In this document: piece by piece, positions 8,655 through 16,425 of the stretch
Numbering within the stretch: the first letter of the stretch is position 1
Layout: each line of letters starts with the position of its first letter
DNA from: an uncultured Cytophagales bacterium
GTDB taxonomy: Bacteria; Bacteroidota; Bacteroidia; Cytophagales; Thermonemataceae
Reading direction: 5' to 3'
DNA length: 35,750 nt
Assembly: GCA_937911505.1 (NCBI GenBank)
Contig: CALEMF010000033.1
Coordinates: 1-35,750, forward strand
Program-made: the position numbers and the translations under genes
Notes under the pieces: generated by a model
What the model was told of the DNA's origin: nothing
Seen by the model: the letters and a program-made list of their open reading frames with translations, nothing else
The model's database searches: none

Positions 8655-9183
8655 CCAAGTAGGTAATAATGTCGTTTAGTTTTTGTGCGTAGGTAAGGGG
8701 TAATCCTTCTTCAAATCCTTCTTCTGGTCTCTCCACTACTTCACCTGGTAATTTTTGGTACATCACTTTAGGAATACTTCTTTTCAGTACTAAGTCAGTG
8801 TATTCGCTAGTCCAGTCGTAGCCATCTTGATCACTGGCAGGATCCATCGCAATGGTGGTAAGTTGATAAAAGCCAGCTAGGTATTTTTGCTCCACCTCCT
8901 CGAGCCAATCAAAACTTGCTGGATTACTACTCTCTTCTCTGGTGGCGTATTGCTTAAACCACTGTGGAGCAGACATCCAGTAAGCAATCAGAATAGTGGC
9001 TCGGTCTACTTGAGGATTATCTTTGATCCATTGGAGTAAGTAATGATTACCATCCCAGTTGGCATCTATTACAGATCGATGAATATTTATTGTAGAAGCT
9101 TCAACCAAATATTCAGCCCATATCTTTTCTTCGATCTCATCAAAGGTCAACTTTTCGTATTTTTCGATGTCTTTAGGTATCAT
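8647..9183 (-). CDS. DUF4274-domain protein, possible immunity-type protein
   Basis: This 178-aa soluble acidic protein carries a DUF4274-like core at about residues 40-80: a NWDGNHYLLQWIKDNPQVDR segment, then A-T-I-L-I-A-Y-W and P-Q-W-F. The family is frequent beside polymorphic toxins and is thought to include immunity proteins; no activity is proven. The reading frame is intact although both sides are decayed. It overlaps the start of the downstream RHS-like remnant by 8 bp. In toxin-immunity pairs the immunity gene usually follows its toxin, so this may be an orphan left by an upstream cassette now lost. Confidence 0.75.
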   Translation of the reverse strand: MIPKDIEKYEKLTFDEIEEKIWAEYLVEASTINIHRSVIDANWDGNHYLLQWIKDNPQVDRATILIAYWMSAPQWFKQYATREESSNPASFDWLEEVEQKYLAGFYQLTTIAMDPASDQDGYDWTSEYTDLVLKRSIPKVMYQKLPGEVVERPEEGFEEGLPLTYAQKLNDIITYLDE

Positions 9184-9330
9184 TTTTTGCTATTTTGATT
9201 TTATAAGTCTGAATAAACCGCTCTTAATTTACGCTACCGAGGGCACTATTTATGAACCATATCAATCATTGTTGTTCTCCTCTCTTTTGTCTTGGATGTG
9301 TTTGGCTTGTTTCGCGTAAAACTCTTCGTT

Positions 9331-9364
9331 GTATGTAGTCTTTAGCGTTAGCGAGACTACGTAC
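9331..9364. repeat. Left outer REP palindrome
   Basis: 9331-9341 pairs with 9354-9364 over 11 positions with one G-T wobble, around a 12-nt loop. It is the inverted counterpart of the palindrome at 10014-10039 and marks the 3' boundary of the RAYT element. Confidence 0.7.
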
Positions 9365-9372
9365 GATTTTCT

Positions 9373-9392
9373 TATAAATCTTCAGATTTATA
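9373..9392. repeat. Left inner palindrome
   Basis: TATAAATCT and AGATTTATA form a perfect 9-bp stem around a TC dinucleotide. Its core (AAATCTTCAGATTT) is the reverse complement of the core at 9984-9997, so each end of the element carries an outer and an inner hairpin. Confidence 0.65.
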
Positions 9393-9399
9393 CTCATAC

Positions 9400-9953
9400 C
9401 TACAACATCGAGGTAACCTTTACTAGCCCCTTTTCGCCTGCATAATCACTGGCGCTACTGTAAAGATAATGCTCAGGCAAAGCTACAATTCCTTCTTTGA
9501 CAGGATTTTGATGAATATAATTGAGTTTCTGTTGCATAAAGTATTGCTAAATAATTCTTCTGCGTGATTATCTTACTGCCAAAATTGATGATGTGTATTT
9601 CGAGCGTTTTTCTTGCCTGCCCGCTTAAACATCCAAAGCATCCATTCTCGCCTACTTTCAGGCTCTTCTTGAATAGAGGCAATGATTTGAGAGGCAGTAT
9701 ATTTTTTAAAGTCTCGTAATATATCGCTCAGTTGAAAGCCCTCTTTTGCGCTGATAATCAAATGAATGTGGTTACTCATTAAACACCAAGCGTAGATAGT
9801 TAAACCTTTTTTTGAGGCACAAAAGTTTAAGCTGTCTACCACTAGATCTTTATAGTGCAATCTACTAAAAACATCTATCCAGTATACTACCGCAAAGGTT
9901 ACAAAATATAAGCTTGTATCGTTTTGAATGCTGTAGGGACGTGCTGACTTCAT
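9400..9953 (-). pseudogene. REP-associated tyrosine transposase (Y1/IS200-like), inactivated
   Basis: RAYTs are single-strand HUH transposases that act on REP hairpins. The 5' part (from ATG 9953) shows SLYFVTFAVVYWIDVF, the HUH motif as MSNHIHLI (about residues 58-65) and a DILRDFKKYTASQI helix containing the usual tyrosine. A TAA at 9575-9573 follows HHQFWQ. In relatives a Gln is expected there, so a single C-to-T change would explain it. The same frame continues as DNHAEELFSNT, then a frameshift near 9542 leads into MQQKLNYIHQNPVKEGIV and on to Y-L-Y-S-S-A-S-D-Y before a stop at 9400-9402. With two lesions the gene is dead. The intact protein would be about 185 aa, a normal RAYT size. Confidence 0.85.
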
Positions 9954-9982
9954 AAAGATATTATAGATCTTTGTATTTTACA

Positions 9983-9998
9983 CAAATCTGAAGATTTG
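9983..9998. repeat. Right inner palindrome
   Basis: CAAATCT and AGATTTG form a perfect 7-bp stem around GA. It is the inverted partner of the palindrome at 9373-9392 and lies 30 bp upstream of the transposase start. Confidence 0.65.
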
Positions 9999-10013
9999 AG
10001 CAAGTAAAAGTTC

Positions 10014-10039
10014 GTAGTCTCGCTAGCGCTTAGGGCTAC
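10014..10039. repeat. Right outer REP palindrome
   Basis: An imperfect palindrome with outer arms GTAG/CTAC and wobble pairs inside. It is the inverted copy of 9335-9360. Its outer end coincides with the point where the split secreted-protein reading frame breaks off. Confidence 0.65.
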
Positions 10040-10176
10040 AAACAGCGGGCATTGGTTACCTCAGCTATTTTCAGTGTTTTCTGATAGCCCCAAATGTATG
10101 TAATGGGGTACGGTGGCGCAAAGCTTGTAGTTAGCCAGCCGATCAAGACAAGGATTAGTAATTTATGGTTGTTCAT

Positions 10177-10628
10177 GTAAAATTGTTTTCAACTTGCTTT
10201 ATTCTTAAAGACAGATTACTTTATTCAAGCGTACTTACCCCCCTTTGGGTAGTATTATATTATTCAATGTAGTGAAAACAACAGTGGATACTCGTGGAAA
10301 TATGACGCTAAAGTAGAAAGAAGTGATTGAAAAGACCAAAACTCATACGTTAAGTTTTTATTAAGTTTTAATCATAAGTAAACAAACAACTATTTTAATC
10401 ATCTAAAGCGAAATATGGGCGAGAATAATAAGCTATCAGCGAAAATACCAAGAAGAAAGTATCTGAAACAATGCATACAGCTCGTTAAAAAGCGAAGGTT
10501 ACAAATATTCCATTCAGATTTTGTTAAACCTTTGTCATGCTTGGATGAAATATAGATATAATATTGATATTCTGCGAGATACCTATTACTTTAAGATGAA
10601 AAATAACCACTTATAACCCTCACAAATT
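10177..10628. other. Intergenic region upstream of the glycoside hydrolase-like gene
   Basis: No convincing gene is seen in these 452 bp. Two 11-bp direct repeats, TTAAGTTTTTA (10350-10360) and TTAAGTTTTAA (10361-10371), sit exactly one helical turn apart, a spacing typical of response-regulator sites, and may control the downstream secreted protein. I did not find a full TTG-N19-TANNTTTG promoter. A 46-codon frame at 10415-10555 is too weak to call. Confidence 0.35.
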
Positions 10629-13553
10629 ATGCTTGAAATTATATTTACTAAACTACGATGCCTTGTCTCTACAGGTATCATTCTTGGAGCCAGCCTTGGT
10701 ATTAGCACGCTGGCAAAAGCACAGACACCCACTATTGGCGGAGAATTAAGGAAATGGCACAAAGTAACCCTTACTTTTAACGGCCCTAATTCGAGCGAAA
10801 CCGCTACTCCTAATCCTTTTTCTGATTACAGGTTTGAAGTTACCTTTACCAAAGGTAATAAATCGTACAAGGTACCAGGCTACTATGCAGCCTGTGGCGA
10901 TGCTGCCGAAAGCGGCTGTACTTCTGGTAATAAATGGCGCGTGCATTTTGCTCCCGACGAAACAGGTACTTGGAACTACAGCGTGGTTTTCAAGCAAGGT
11001 GATGACGTAGCGATTAACGGAGGCGGTTCTGCAGTGACGCCACTGGATGGTGCTACGGGTACTTTACAGATCAACGCTAGCAACAAAACGGGTAACGATA
11101 ACCGCGCCAAAGGGCGCTTACGGTATGTAGGAGAGCATTACCTACAATATGCCGAAACGGGCGAATGGTTCTTCAAAGTAGGAGCTGATGCACCAGAGAA
11201 TACCCTCGCTTACGACGACTTTGATGGTACGCCTAATCAAGCAGGTCGTAGAAAAAACTGGCAGCCTCATCAGCAGGACTATAGCAGTGCAGAAGCTTCT
11301 ACTTATACTTGGCAAAACGGTAAGGGAACTGAAATGCTCGGCATGGTCAAGTACCTAGCTGACCAAGGAATGAACGCTTTCTCTTTTCTTACCTTCTCGC
11401 TAGCCGGTGACGACAACAATGTATTTCCACACCTCTTGCGTGTACCTATTAGCGAATACAACGGACTAGGAGACGATGCCCAATGGAACCAAGGCGTTTT
11501 TAAAGATCGTTTTGACGTCTCTAAAATGGCACAATGGGAGCGTATTTTTGAATATGCCGATACTAAGGGAATGTACCTGCACTTTAAGACTCAAGAAACG
11601 GAGAACGATCAAAGAATGGATAACGGTAACGTGGCTCGCCAACGAAAACTCTACTACCGAGAACTTATCGCCCGCTTCGGTCATCATCTAGCACTCAACT
11701 GGAATACAGGTGAAGAAAATACGCAAACGGCAGCACAAGAGGTAGCAATGGCCGACTACTTGGCTGCTATCGACCCTTATAATCACAATCGGGTGATGCA
11801 TACTTTCCCAAATCAGAAGAATAGGTACAGTGATCTCACGGGTAATCAATCTAAATATACAGGCGCTTCTCTCCAGTGTGCAGTAGCTGCAGTACATAAC
11901 GACACGAAAACTTGGGTGAACAACTCTCGTAACGCAGGTAAAAAATGGGTGGTAGCGAATGACGAACAAGGTGATGCACAAACAGGTGTATCAGTTGATG
12001 CTTCTTATCCTGATGGCCAACTACCTAGTACACGTCAGAAAGATGATAATCGTAAGAAAGTACGTGATAAAGTGCTATGGGGAAATATGCTCGCAGGAGG
12101 CGCTGGTGTAGAGTACTATTATGGCTACCAAACGGGCTGTACTGATTTAGATTGCCAAGATCACCGTACACGCGCCTCAAAGTGGAAAGATGCGAAAGTC
12201 GCCAAAGACTTCTTTAATCAGTACCTTCAGGCTAACATTATTGCGATGTCGAATGCAGATGGTGTCACTGCCGCCAATGACGACTACGTACTCGCTGAAT
12301 CGGGAGAAATTTATGTAGTCTACCTGCCTAATGGCGGTTCTACAGGCTTGAGCCTTCCAGGTGGCAACGCCTCTTACGAAGTACAGTGGTTCAATCCACT
12401 TACAGGTAACATAAGAAGTACGGCCACGTTAGGAGGTAATCTAGTGGCCCCCGATAGCGACCAAGACTGGGTAGCATTGATTCTTAAAGGAGATGATCCT
12501 ACCCCTCCTACTACTTTTAACCCTTACGAAACCATCCAAGGAGAAGACTTTAGTGCGCAAAGTGGTATCGAACCTACTAACAATGATAATGCAGTAGGCT
12601 TTATCAATAATGGCGATTGGATCGTCTTTAACAATGTAGCGTTTGGCCAGGGACCAGGTAGTGGAACGGTACGTGCCTCTAGCAATACCAGTGGCGGAAC
12701 AGTTGAATTCAGAACGGGTAGCCCTACCGGTACGTTGGTGGCCACCACACAGGTTACGAATACAGGTAGCTGGACTAGCTTCCAGAATTTTAATATCAAT
12801 GTTTTGAACGATTACTCAACAGGTAGCGCTTTAGGTACTAAGAATCTCTATCTAGTATTTAAGGGCAATGATAGTTTCCTATTAGATGTAGATAGCTTTG
12901 ACTTTACGCCTGCTACCACTAGCGCCAGCACCAACTTTGTACTGATTAATGCGAACAATAATACGCAAATACGTAATCTGTCGGAAGGTGAAACGGTAAA
13001 CAAGGCGCAACTTCCTTCTAACCTTAGTATTGGTTATTTACCTACACAAAACGCGGGAAGTGTGACTTTCGACCTTAGCGGCCCTGCTGTACAAACACAA
13101 ACAGAAAGTGTAGCGCCTTACGCGCTGAATGGAGATATAGAAGGTGATTATAAACCTTTCACCTTTCCTAATGGGAATTACACGTTGACAGCTACTGTTT
13201 ATAGCGCTGCGGGAGGTAGTGGTAATGTACTTGCTACTGAAACTGTTACCTTTACCGTAAATAACCAAGCAAGTAACGCAGCAGCCAGTAGTAACTTAAG
13301 TGCTTATCCGAATCCGATGCCTACCAATCGGGTAACTATCGGGTTATCGAATGAAGACAGTGAAGCAGCAACTTATGTACTTAAAGATGCCTTCGGTAAG
13401 GTAGTAAGAGAAGGTGTCATCGAAGGACTCGGTACTGAAGATTCGGAGTTTATGCTGGATTTCGAAGCGACTCCTCTCCGAAAAGGCATGCATTATCTCA
13501 CGATTACATACGCTGATCAAACTACCGAAGTAATCAAGTTGATCAAGGAATAA
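10629..13553 (+). CDS. T9SS-exported DUF5060/glycoside hydrolase-like protein with CBM6
   Basis: A 974-aa secreted protein. Residues 1-31 form a signal peptide ending STLAKA. About 38-130 is a DUF5060-type beta domain (opening WHKVTLTFNGP), which in known proteins precedes glycosidase barrels. About 150-560 looks like a TIM-barrel hydrolase; LNWNTGEEN and VVANDEQGD carry Glu residues in the right style for acid/base and nucleophile, but this is inference. About 632-762 is a CBM6-like module (IQGEDFS...FINNGDWIVFNNV). A beta-sandwich region follows, then a T9SS type A sorting domain (AYPNPMP, final EVIKLIKE). It probably acts on polysaccharide at the cell surface or outside the cell. It is a single-gene unit with its own terminator. 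The next gene shares the CBM and the tail. Confidence 0.85.
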   Translation: MLEIIFTKLRCLVSTGIILGASLGISTLAKAQTPTIGGELRKWHKVTLTFNGPNSSETATPNPFSDYRFEVTFTKGNKSYKVPGYYAACGDAAESGCTSGNKWRVHFAPDETGTWNYSVVFKQGDDVAINGGGSAVTPLDGATGTLQINASNKTGNDNRAKGRLRYVGEHYLQYAETGEWFFKVGADAPENTLAYDDFDGTPNQAGRRKNWQPHQQDYSSAEASTYTWQNGKGTEMLGMVKYLADQGMNAFSFLTFSLAGDDNNVFPHLLRVPISEYNGLGDDAQWNQGVFKDRFDVSKMAQWERIFEYADTKGMYLHFKTQETENDQRMDNGNVARQRKLYYRELIARFGHHLALNWNTGEENTQTAAQEVAMADYLAAIDPYNHNRVMHTFPNQKNRYSDLTGNQSKYTGASLQCAVAAVHNDTKTWVNNSRNAGKKWVVANDEQGDAQTGVSVDASYPDGQLPSTRQKDDNRKKVRDKVLWGNMLAGGAGVEYYYGYQTGCTDLDCQDHRTRASKWKDAKVAKDFFNQYLQANIIAMSNADGVTAANDDYVLAESGEIYVVYLPNGGSTGLSLPGGNASYEVQWFNPLTGNIRSTATLGGNLVAPDSDQDWVALILKGDDPTPPTTFNPYETIQGEDFSAQSGIEPTNNDNAVGFINNGDWIVFNNVAFGQGPGSGTVRASSNTSGGTVEFRTGSPTGTLVATTQVTNTGSWTSFQNFNINVLNDYSTGSALGTKNLYLVFKGNDSFLLDVDSFDFTPATTSASTNFVLINANNNTQIRNLSEGETVNKAQLPSNLSIGYLPTQNAGSVTFDLSGPAVQTQTESVAPYALNGDIEGDYKPFTFPNGNYTLTATVYSAAGGSGNVLATETVTFTVNNQASNAAASSNLSAYPNPMPTNRVTIGLSNEDSEAATYVLKDAFGKVVREGVIEGLGTEDSEFMLDFEATPLRKGMHYLTITYADQTTEVIKLIKE

Positions 13554-13570
13554 ATTAAATAGCGACCACT

Positions 13571-13606
13571 AAAAGAGGGTAAGTTTTCACTTACCCTCTT
13601 TTTTTG
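13571..13606 (+). terminator. Intrinsic terminator
   Basis: A 14-bp stem (13571-13584 with 13589-13602) around TTTC, followed by a run of Ts to 13606, begins 18 bp after the stop codon of the 974-aa protein gene. It is a canonical terminator. Confidence 0.92.
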
Positions 13607-13943
13607 TTCGTTTCTTTGGCAAAACCATAAAGTTGGTGGTCATACGCTTACTTTGTTAATGATTTTTTAATAGCGACTGTAGCGCTAAATCATTGATTCT
13701 AAGGCTATAAATAATTTATACAATTTCTTGTAAAACTTTAAAACTCCTTTCTTGTTTACACTGTGAGATCTAGCTTTATTTTTCATATATTGCACTGATT
13801 ATCAACAACATAAACTCTTCGTTTACTATATTCATTTTAAATGAAACAAGTTTATCTTATTATCCAACGCGCGCTTTATTTTAAACCTTTTTCTAATACT
13901 CTAAATCTTTTTTTCAATGATGCAATACTATCCTTATCACACA
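13607..13943. other. Intergenic region
   Basis: I see no gene, clear promoter or repeat in this AT-rich interval between the two T9SS protein genes. The terminator before it implies that the second gene has its own promoter, but none matches the consensus well. Confidence 0.4.
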
Positions 13944-15962
13944 ATGAAACAACTCATTTTACTTATTTGCCTAGTAGGACTTATGCTTCCTACCCAAGCG
14001 CAAATCAAGCTCAATGGTGCATTGACCAATAATGGCGATGTACTTGATTTCTCAGCCAATAGTAGTACAGTAGTATACAGAGCCGATCAAAATACAAACG
14101 ATAAAATCGAGCTCTTCTCAGTGCCTATTAGAGGTGGTACACCTACTAGAATTAATGGTGATCTTGCTGCTGGAGGTGACGTAGCGCCTTTCTTTTCGTT
14201 TAGGAATTCGAACCAAATTGGTGGTAGTCGTGTCATTTACACGGCCGACCAAGACGTTAATGATAAGATTGAACTCTACTCGGTTCCTCTTGAGGGTGGT
14301 ACGCCTACTAAACTCAGTGGTAACCTTGCTGCTGGAGAGGATGTAGAGGATTTTCGACTCAATCCTAACAACGTCGTCTATAAAGTGAATGGAGAACTCT
14401 TTTCAGTTCCACTCAGGGGTGGGACACCTAGGAAAATCCAAACGGGAGGAAACGTACAGGATTTCGAAGTTGGTATTAGTGAAATCGTCTACACACAAGG
14501 AGGGCCTTTTGGCAGTAGTATACTCTATTCAGTTAGATTCTCAGGCACCCCTGTCAGACTCAGCAAAACCTCCTCAAGTTTTACGTCACGTGTCGCTAAT
14601 TTCAAAATTGAAGGGAACAGGGTTGTGTACGATTTCGAAGAAGGGAGTGATAGAACATTTCAAATTTTTGTGGTGCCTATTACAGGGGGAAGCTCTACCA
14701 AACTTAATAGAGAAGTGGGTGACGGAAGCGTAATTGACTTCCAAATCAGTGGGAATAAGGTAGTATACCTGGCCAATATAGGGAATAATCTTTTTTTCGA
14801 GCTCTTCTCAGTAAATATTTCAGGCGGTACCTCTACCAAAATTAACGACAACCTTACTGCTGGGGGAACTGTACAGGATTTTCGAATTAACGAAAGTGGT
14901 AACACCGTTGTATATCGTGCTGATCAGGATACCGAAGAGGTATTTGAGCTTTATGCCGTTCCTATTACGGGGGGTGCTTCTACTAAGCTTAACGGCAACC
15001 TTGCCACCGGTGGAGATGTCGCTGCCAATGGGTTTCCAGGAGACGCTTTCGCATTCAGCGGTAATACCGTGGTTTACAGAGCCGATCAGGACACCGATGA
15101 AAAGGTTGAGCTCTACCAAGTGCCTATCACAGGGGGCGCTTCTACTAAACTCAGTGGTAACCTTACGAATGGCGGTAATGTAGTTGACCTTCAAGTTATT
15201 GATAATAATATTCTCTACCTTGCTGACCAAGACACCGATCAAGTTTTTGAGCTCTACTTAGTAGCTACTTCTCCTACAACATTCGATCCTTATCAAACGA
15301 TTAGGGCGATTGATTTCAGTATTCAGAATGGTACAGAGCTTAGTAATAATGGTGCTTCTGTAGGGTTTATCAACAATGGCGATTGGCTCGTTTTCAACAA
15401 TGTTATGTTTGGTCAGGGTCCCGGCGGTGGAACGGTAAGGGCCTCTAGTAATGCTCTTGGAGGGTTAATTGAGTTCAGAATTGGTAGTCCTCTCGGAGAA
15501 TTAATCGCTCAGGCGCAAGTTACCAATACAGGCGGATGGACTAATTTTCGAGACTTCAATATTTTTGTTTCAAATGATTATTCGCCAGGTAACACCCCAC
15601 TAGGTACTGTAGATATCTACCTTGTTTTTAAAGGTTTTGGTGGTTTCTTATTTGATGTTGATAATTTTGTCTTTACACAAGCGACAAACAGTGCAGCAAG
15701 TACCATCAGCGCCTACCCTAATCCGATGCCTACTGATCAGGTAACTGTCAAATTACCAAAAGAATACGACGAAACAACCGGATACGTACTGCAAGATGGG
15801 TCTGGTAGTGTCATTAGAGAAGGCATGGTGAAAGAACTGAACATAGAGAATAATCAATTCACGCTTGATTTTGGAGATCGTTCTCTTAGAAAAGGTATTT
15901 ATTATCTAAAAATACAACCTTCTGGTCAAGCCGCTGAGGTGGTTAAATTGATCAAAGAATAA
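13944..15962 (+). CDS. T9SS-exported beta-propeller-like repeat protein with CBM6-like domain
   Basis: I chose the ATG at 13944 over 13917 because it places MKQLILLICLVGLMLPTQAQ, a clean signal peptide, at the N-terminus (672 aa). About residues 22-440 hold eight or nine repeats of roughly 45-50 aa. Each has a V-V-Y-x-A-D-Q-D/N strand, an E-L-Y/F-x-V-P strand and a G-G-T/A-S/P-T-K-L/I-N/S-G turn, as in TolB/WD40-like propellers (DUF5050-type). A CBM6-like domain follows (about 447-580; FINNGDWLVFNNV) and then a T9SS type A tail (AYPNPMP...VVKLIKE). It has no catalytic motif, so it is more likely a surface binding or adhesion protein. The CBM lacks the usual first-strand Glu (AIDF instead of GEDF). 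Confidence 0.8.
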   Translation: MKQLILLICLVGLMLPTQAQIKLNGALTNNGDVLDFSANSSTVVYRADQNTNDKIELFSVPIRGGTPTRINGDLAAGGDVAPFFSFRNSNQIGGSRVIYTADQDVNDKIELYSVPLEGGTPTKLSGNLAAGEDVEDFRLNPNNVVYKVNGELFSVPLRGGTPRKIQTGGNVQDFEVGISEIVYTQGGPFGSSILYSVRFSGTPVRLSKTSSSFTSRVANFKIEGNRVVYDFEEGSDRTFQIFVVPITGGSSTKLNREVGDGSVIDFQISGNKVVYLANIGNNLFFELFSVNISGGTSTKINDNLTAGGTVQDFRINESGNTVVYRADQDTEEVFELYAVPITGGASTKLNGNLATGGDVAANGFPGDAFAFSGNTVVYRADQDTDEKVELYQVPITGGASTKLSGNLTNGGNVVDLQVIDNNILYLADQDTDQVFELYLVATSPTTFDPYQTIRAIDFSIQNGTELSNNGASVGFINNGDWLVFNNVMFGQGPGGGTVRASSNALGGLIEFRIGSPLGELIAQAQVTNTGGWTNFRDFNIFVSNDYSPGNTPLGTVDIYLVFKGFGGFLFDVDNFVFTQATNSAASTISAYPNPMPTDQVTVKLPKEYDETTGYVLQDGSGSVIREGMVKELNIENNQFTLDFGDRSLRKGIYYLKIQPSGQAAEVVKLIKE

Positions 15963-15982
15963 AGTAGTTTTTTTGCTAGAAA

Positions 15983-16017
15983 AGAGGGGGAAGTCTTATA
16001 GGCTTCTCCTTTTTTTA
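15983..16017 (+). terminator. Probable terminator
   Basis: AAGAGGGGGAAGTC pairs with GGCTTCTCCTTTTT using several G-T wobbles around a TTATA loop, followed by Ts. It lies 20 bp after the propeller-protein stop, in a convergent intergenic region. Confidence 0.75.
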
Positions 16018-16086
16018 TATCCGCTACTACCCTAATTAGACTGGTTAATAACAAACGAAGGTAGGCAGTAACTTACCTAAAAAAAC

Positions 16087-16347
16087 TCAGGGCATTACAG
16101 TTACGCTTGCAATTTTTGTATCACGGTTTCTCTCGGTGCAGTTTTCTTCAAACCACTCTTCCATACCTTCTAAGCTTTCCCCAAATTTTTCGATACATAA
16201 ATCAATGCATTCTTCGCTGAGTTGCATGTCCCAACGCTCAGAAGAGCTATCTACACAGTCGCACAAGGTAGTGGCTTCTTGCTTTTCTTTTGGCTGGCAA
16301 GTCAATAATAGTAAGCTAGTGGTGATGTATACAATGTTTTTTCTCAA
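16087..16347 (-). CDS. Small cysteine-rich lipoprotein
   Basis: An 86-aa protein with a lipoprotein signal: a hydrophobic TTSLLLLTC with the lipid-attachment cysteine at residue 17. The mature part has five more cysteines in two CxxxC/CxC-like clusters (LCDCVD and EECIDLC) plus ENC, which suggests a disulfide-bonded or metal-binding domain. I do not recognise a family. It stands alone, convergent with the propeller gene and 78 bp downstream of the GGGP-synthase gene on the same strand. Confidence 0.75.
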   Translation of the reverse strand: MRKNIVYITTSLLLLTCQPKEKQEATTLCDCVDSSSERWDMQLSEECIDLCIEKFGESLEGMEEWFEENCTERNRDTKIASVTVMP

Positions 16348-16425
16348 GAGATGGGATTATTGATTTGTAAAGGGAAGGTACTGTTTTTTTGTCATATATG
16401 AAATGACTTACCTTGTTAAGCAGAC

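Larger units (their letters stand above)
9331..10039. mobile_element. REP-bounded RAYT element (REPtron-like), decayed
   Basis: A decayed Y1-type transposase gene is bounded on both sides by the same pair of palindromes in inverted orientation: an outer GTAG...CTAC imperfect hairpin and an inner AAATCT/AGATTT hairpin. REP-associated tyrosine transposases (RAYTs) normally sit between such inverted REP sequences. The unit is about 0.7 kb. The outer 26-mers (9335-9360 and 10014-10039) match at 22 of 26 positions when one is reverse-complemented. Host-like coding sequence resumes on both sides of the palindromes. Confidence 0.7.
9262..10176 (-). pseudogene. Small secreted-protein gene split by the REP element
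   Basis: Head: an ATG at 10176 opens a signal-peptide-like MNNHKLLILVLIGWLTTSFA, then P-P-Y-P-I-T-Y-I-W-G-Y-Q-K-T-L-K-I-A-E-V, which runs straight into the right-hand palindrome and stops at 10036. Tail: on the other side of the element, 9333-9262 reads YNEEFYAKQAKHIQDKREEN and ends NND-stop, a typical coding C-terminus with no start. The pieces are on the same strand, in the correct order, and separated exactly by the palindrome-bounded element. The simplest reading is one short exported-protein gene (about 70 aa) interrupted by an insertion. The family is unknown to me. Confidence 0.5.

Noticed and set aside
9473..9682. 69-aa minus-strand frame as a separate gene
   Set aside because: It runs through the RAYT pseudogene in another frame; the transposase pieces explain the DNA.
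10415..10555. 46-codon plus-strand frame (MGENNKLSAKIPRRKYLKQC...)
   Set aside because: Short, basic, with no recognisable motif or neighbour support; not enough to call.
13950..15270. Repetitive DNA as a CRISPR or satellite array
   Set aside because: The repeats are in-frame protein repeats of about 45-50 codons, not short direct repeats with unique spacers; no CRISPR array or cas gene is seen in the window.
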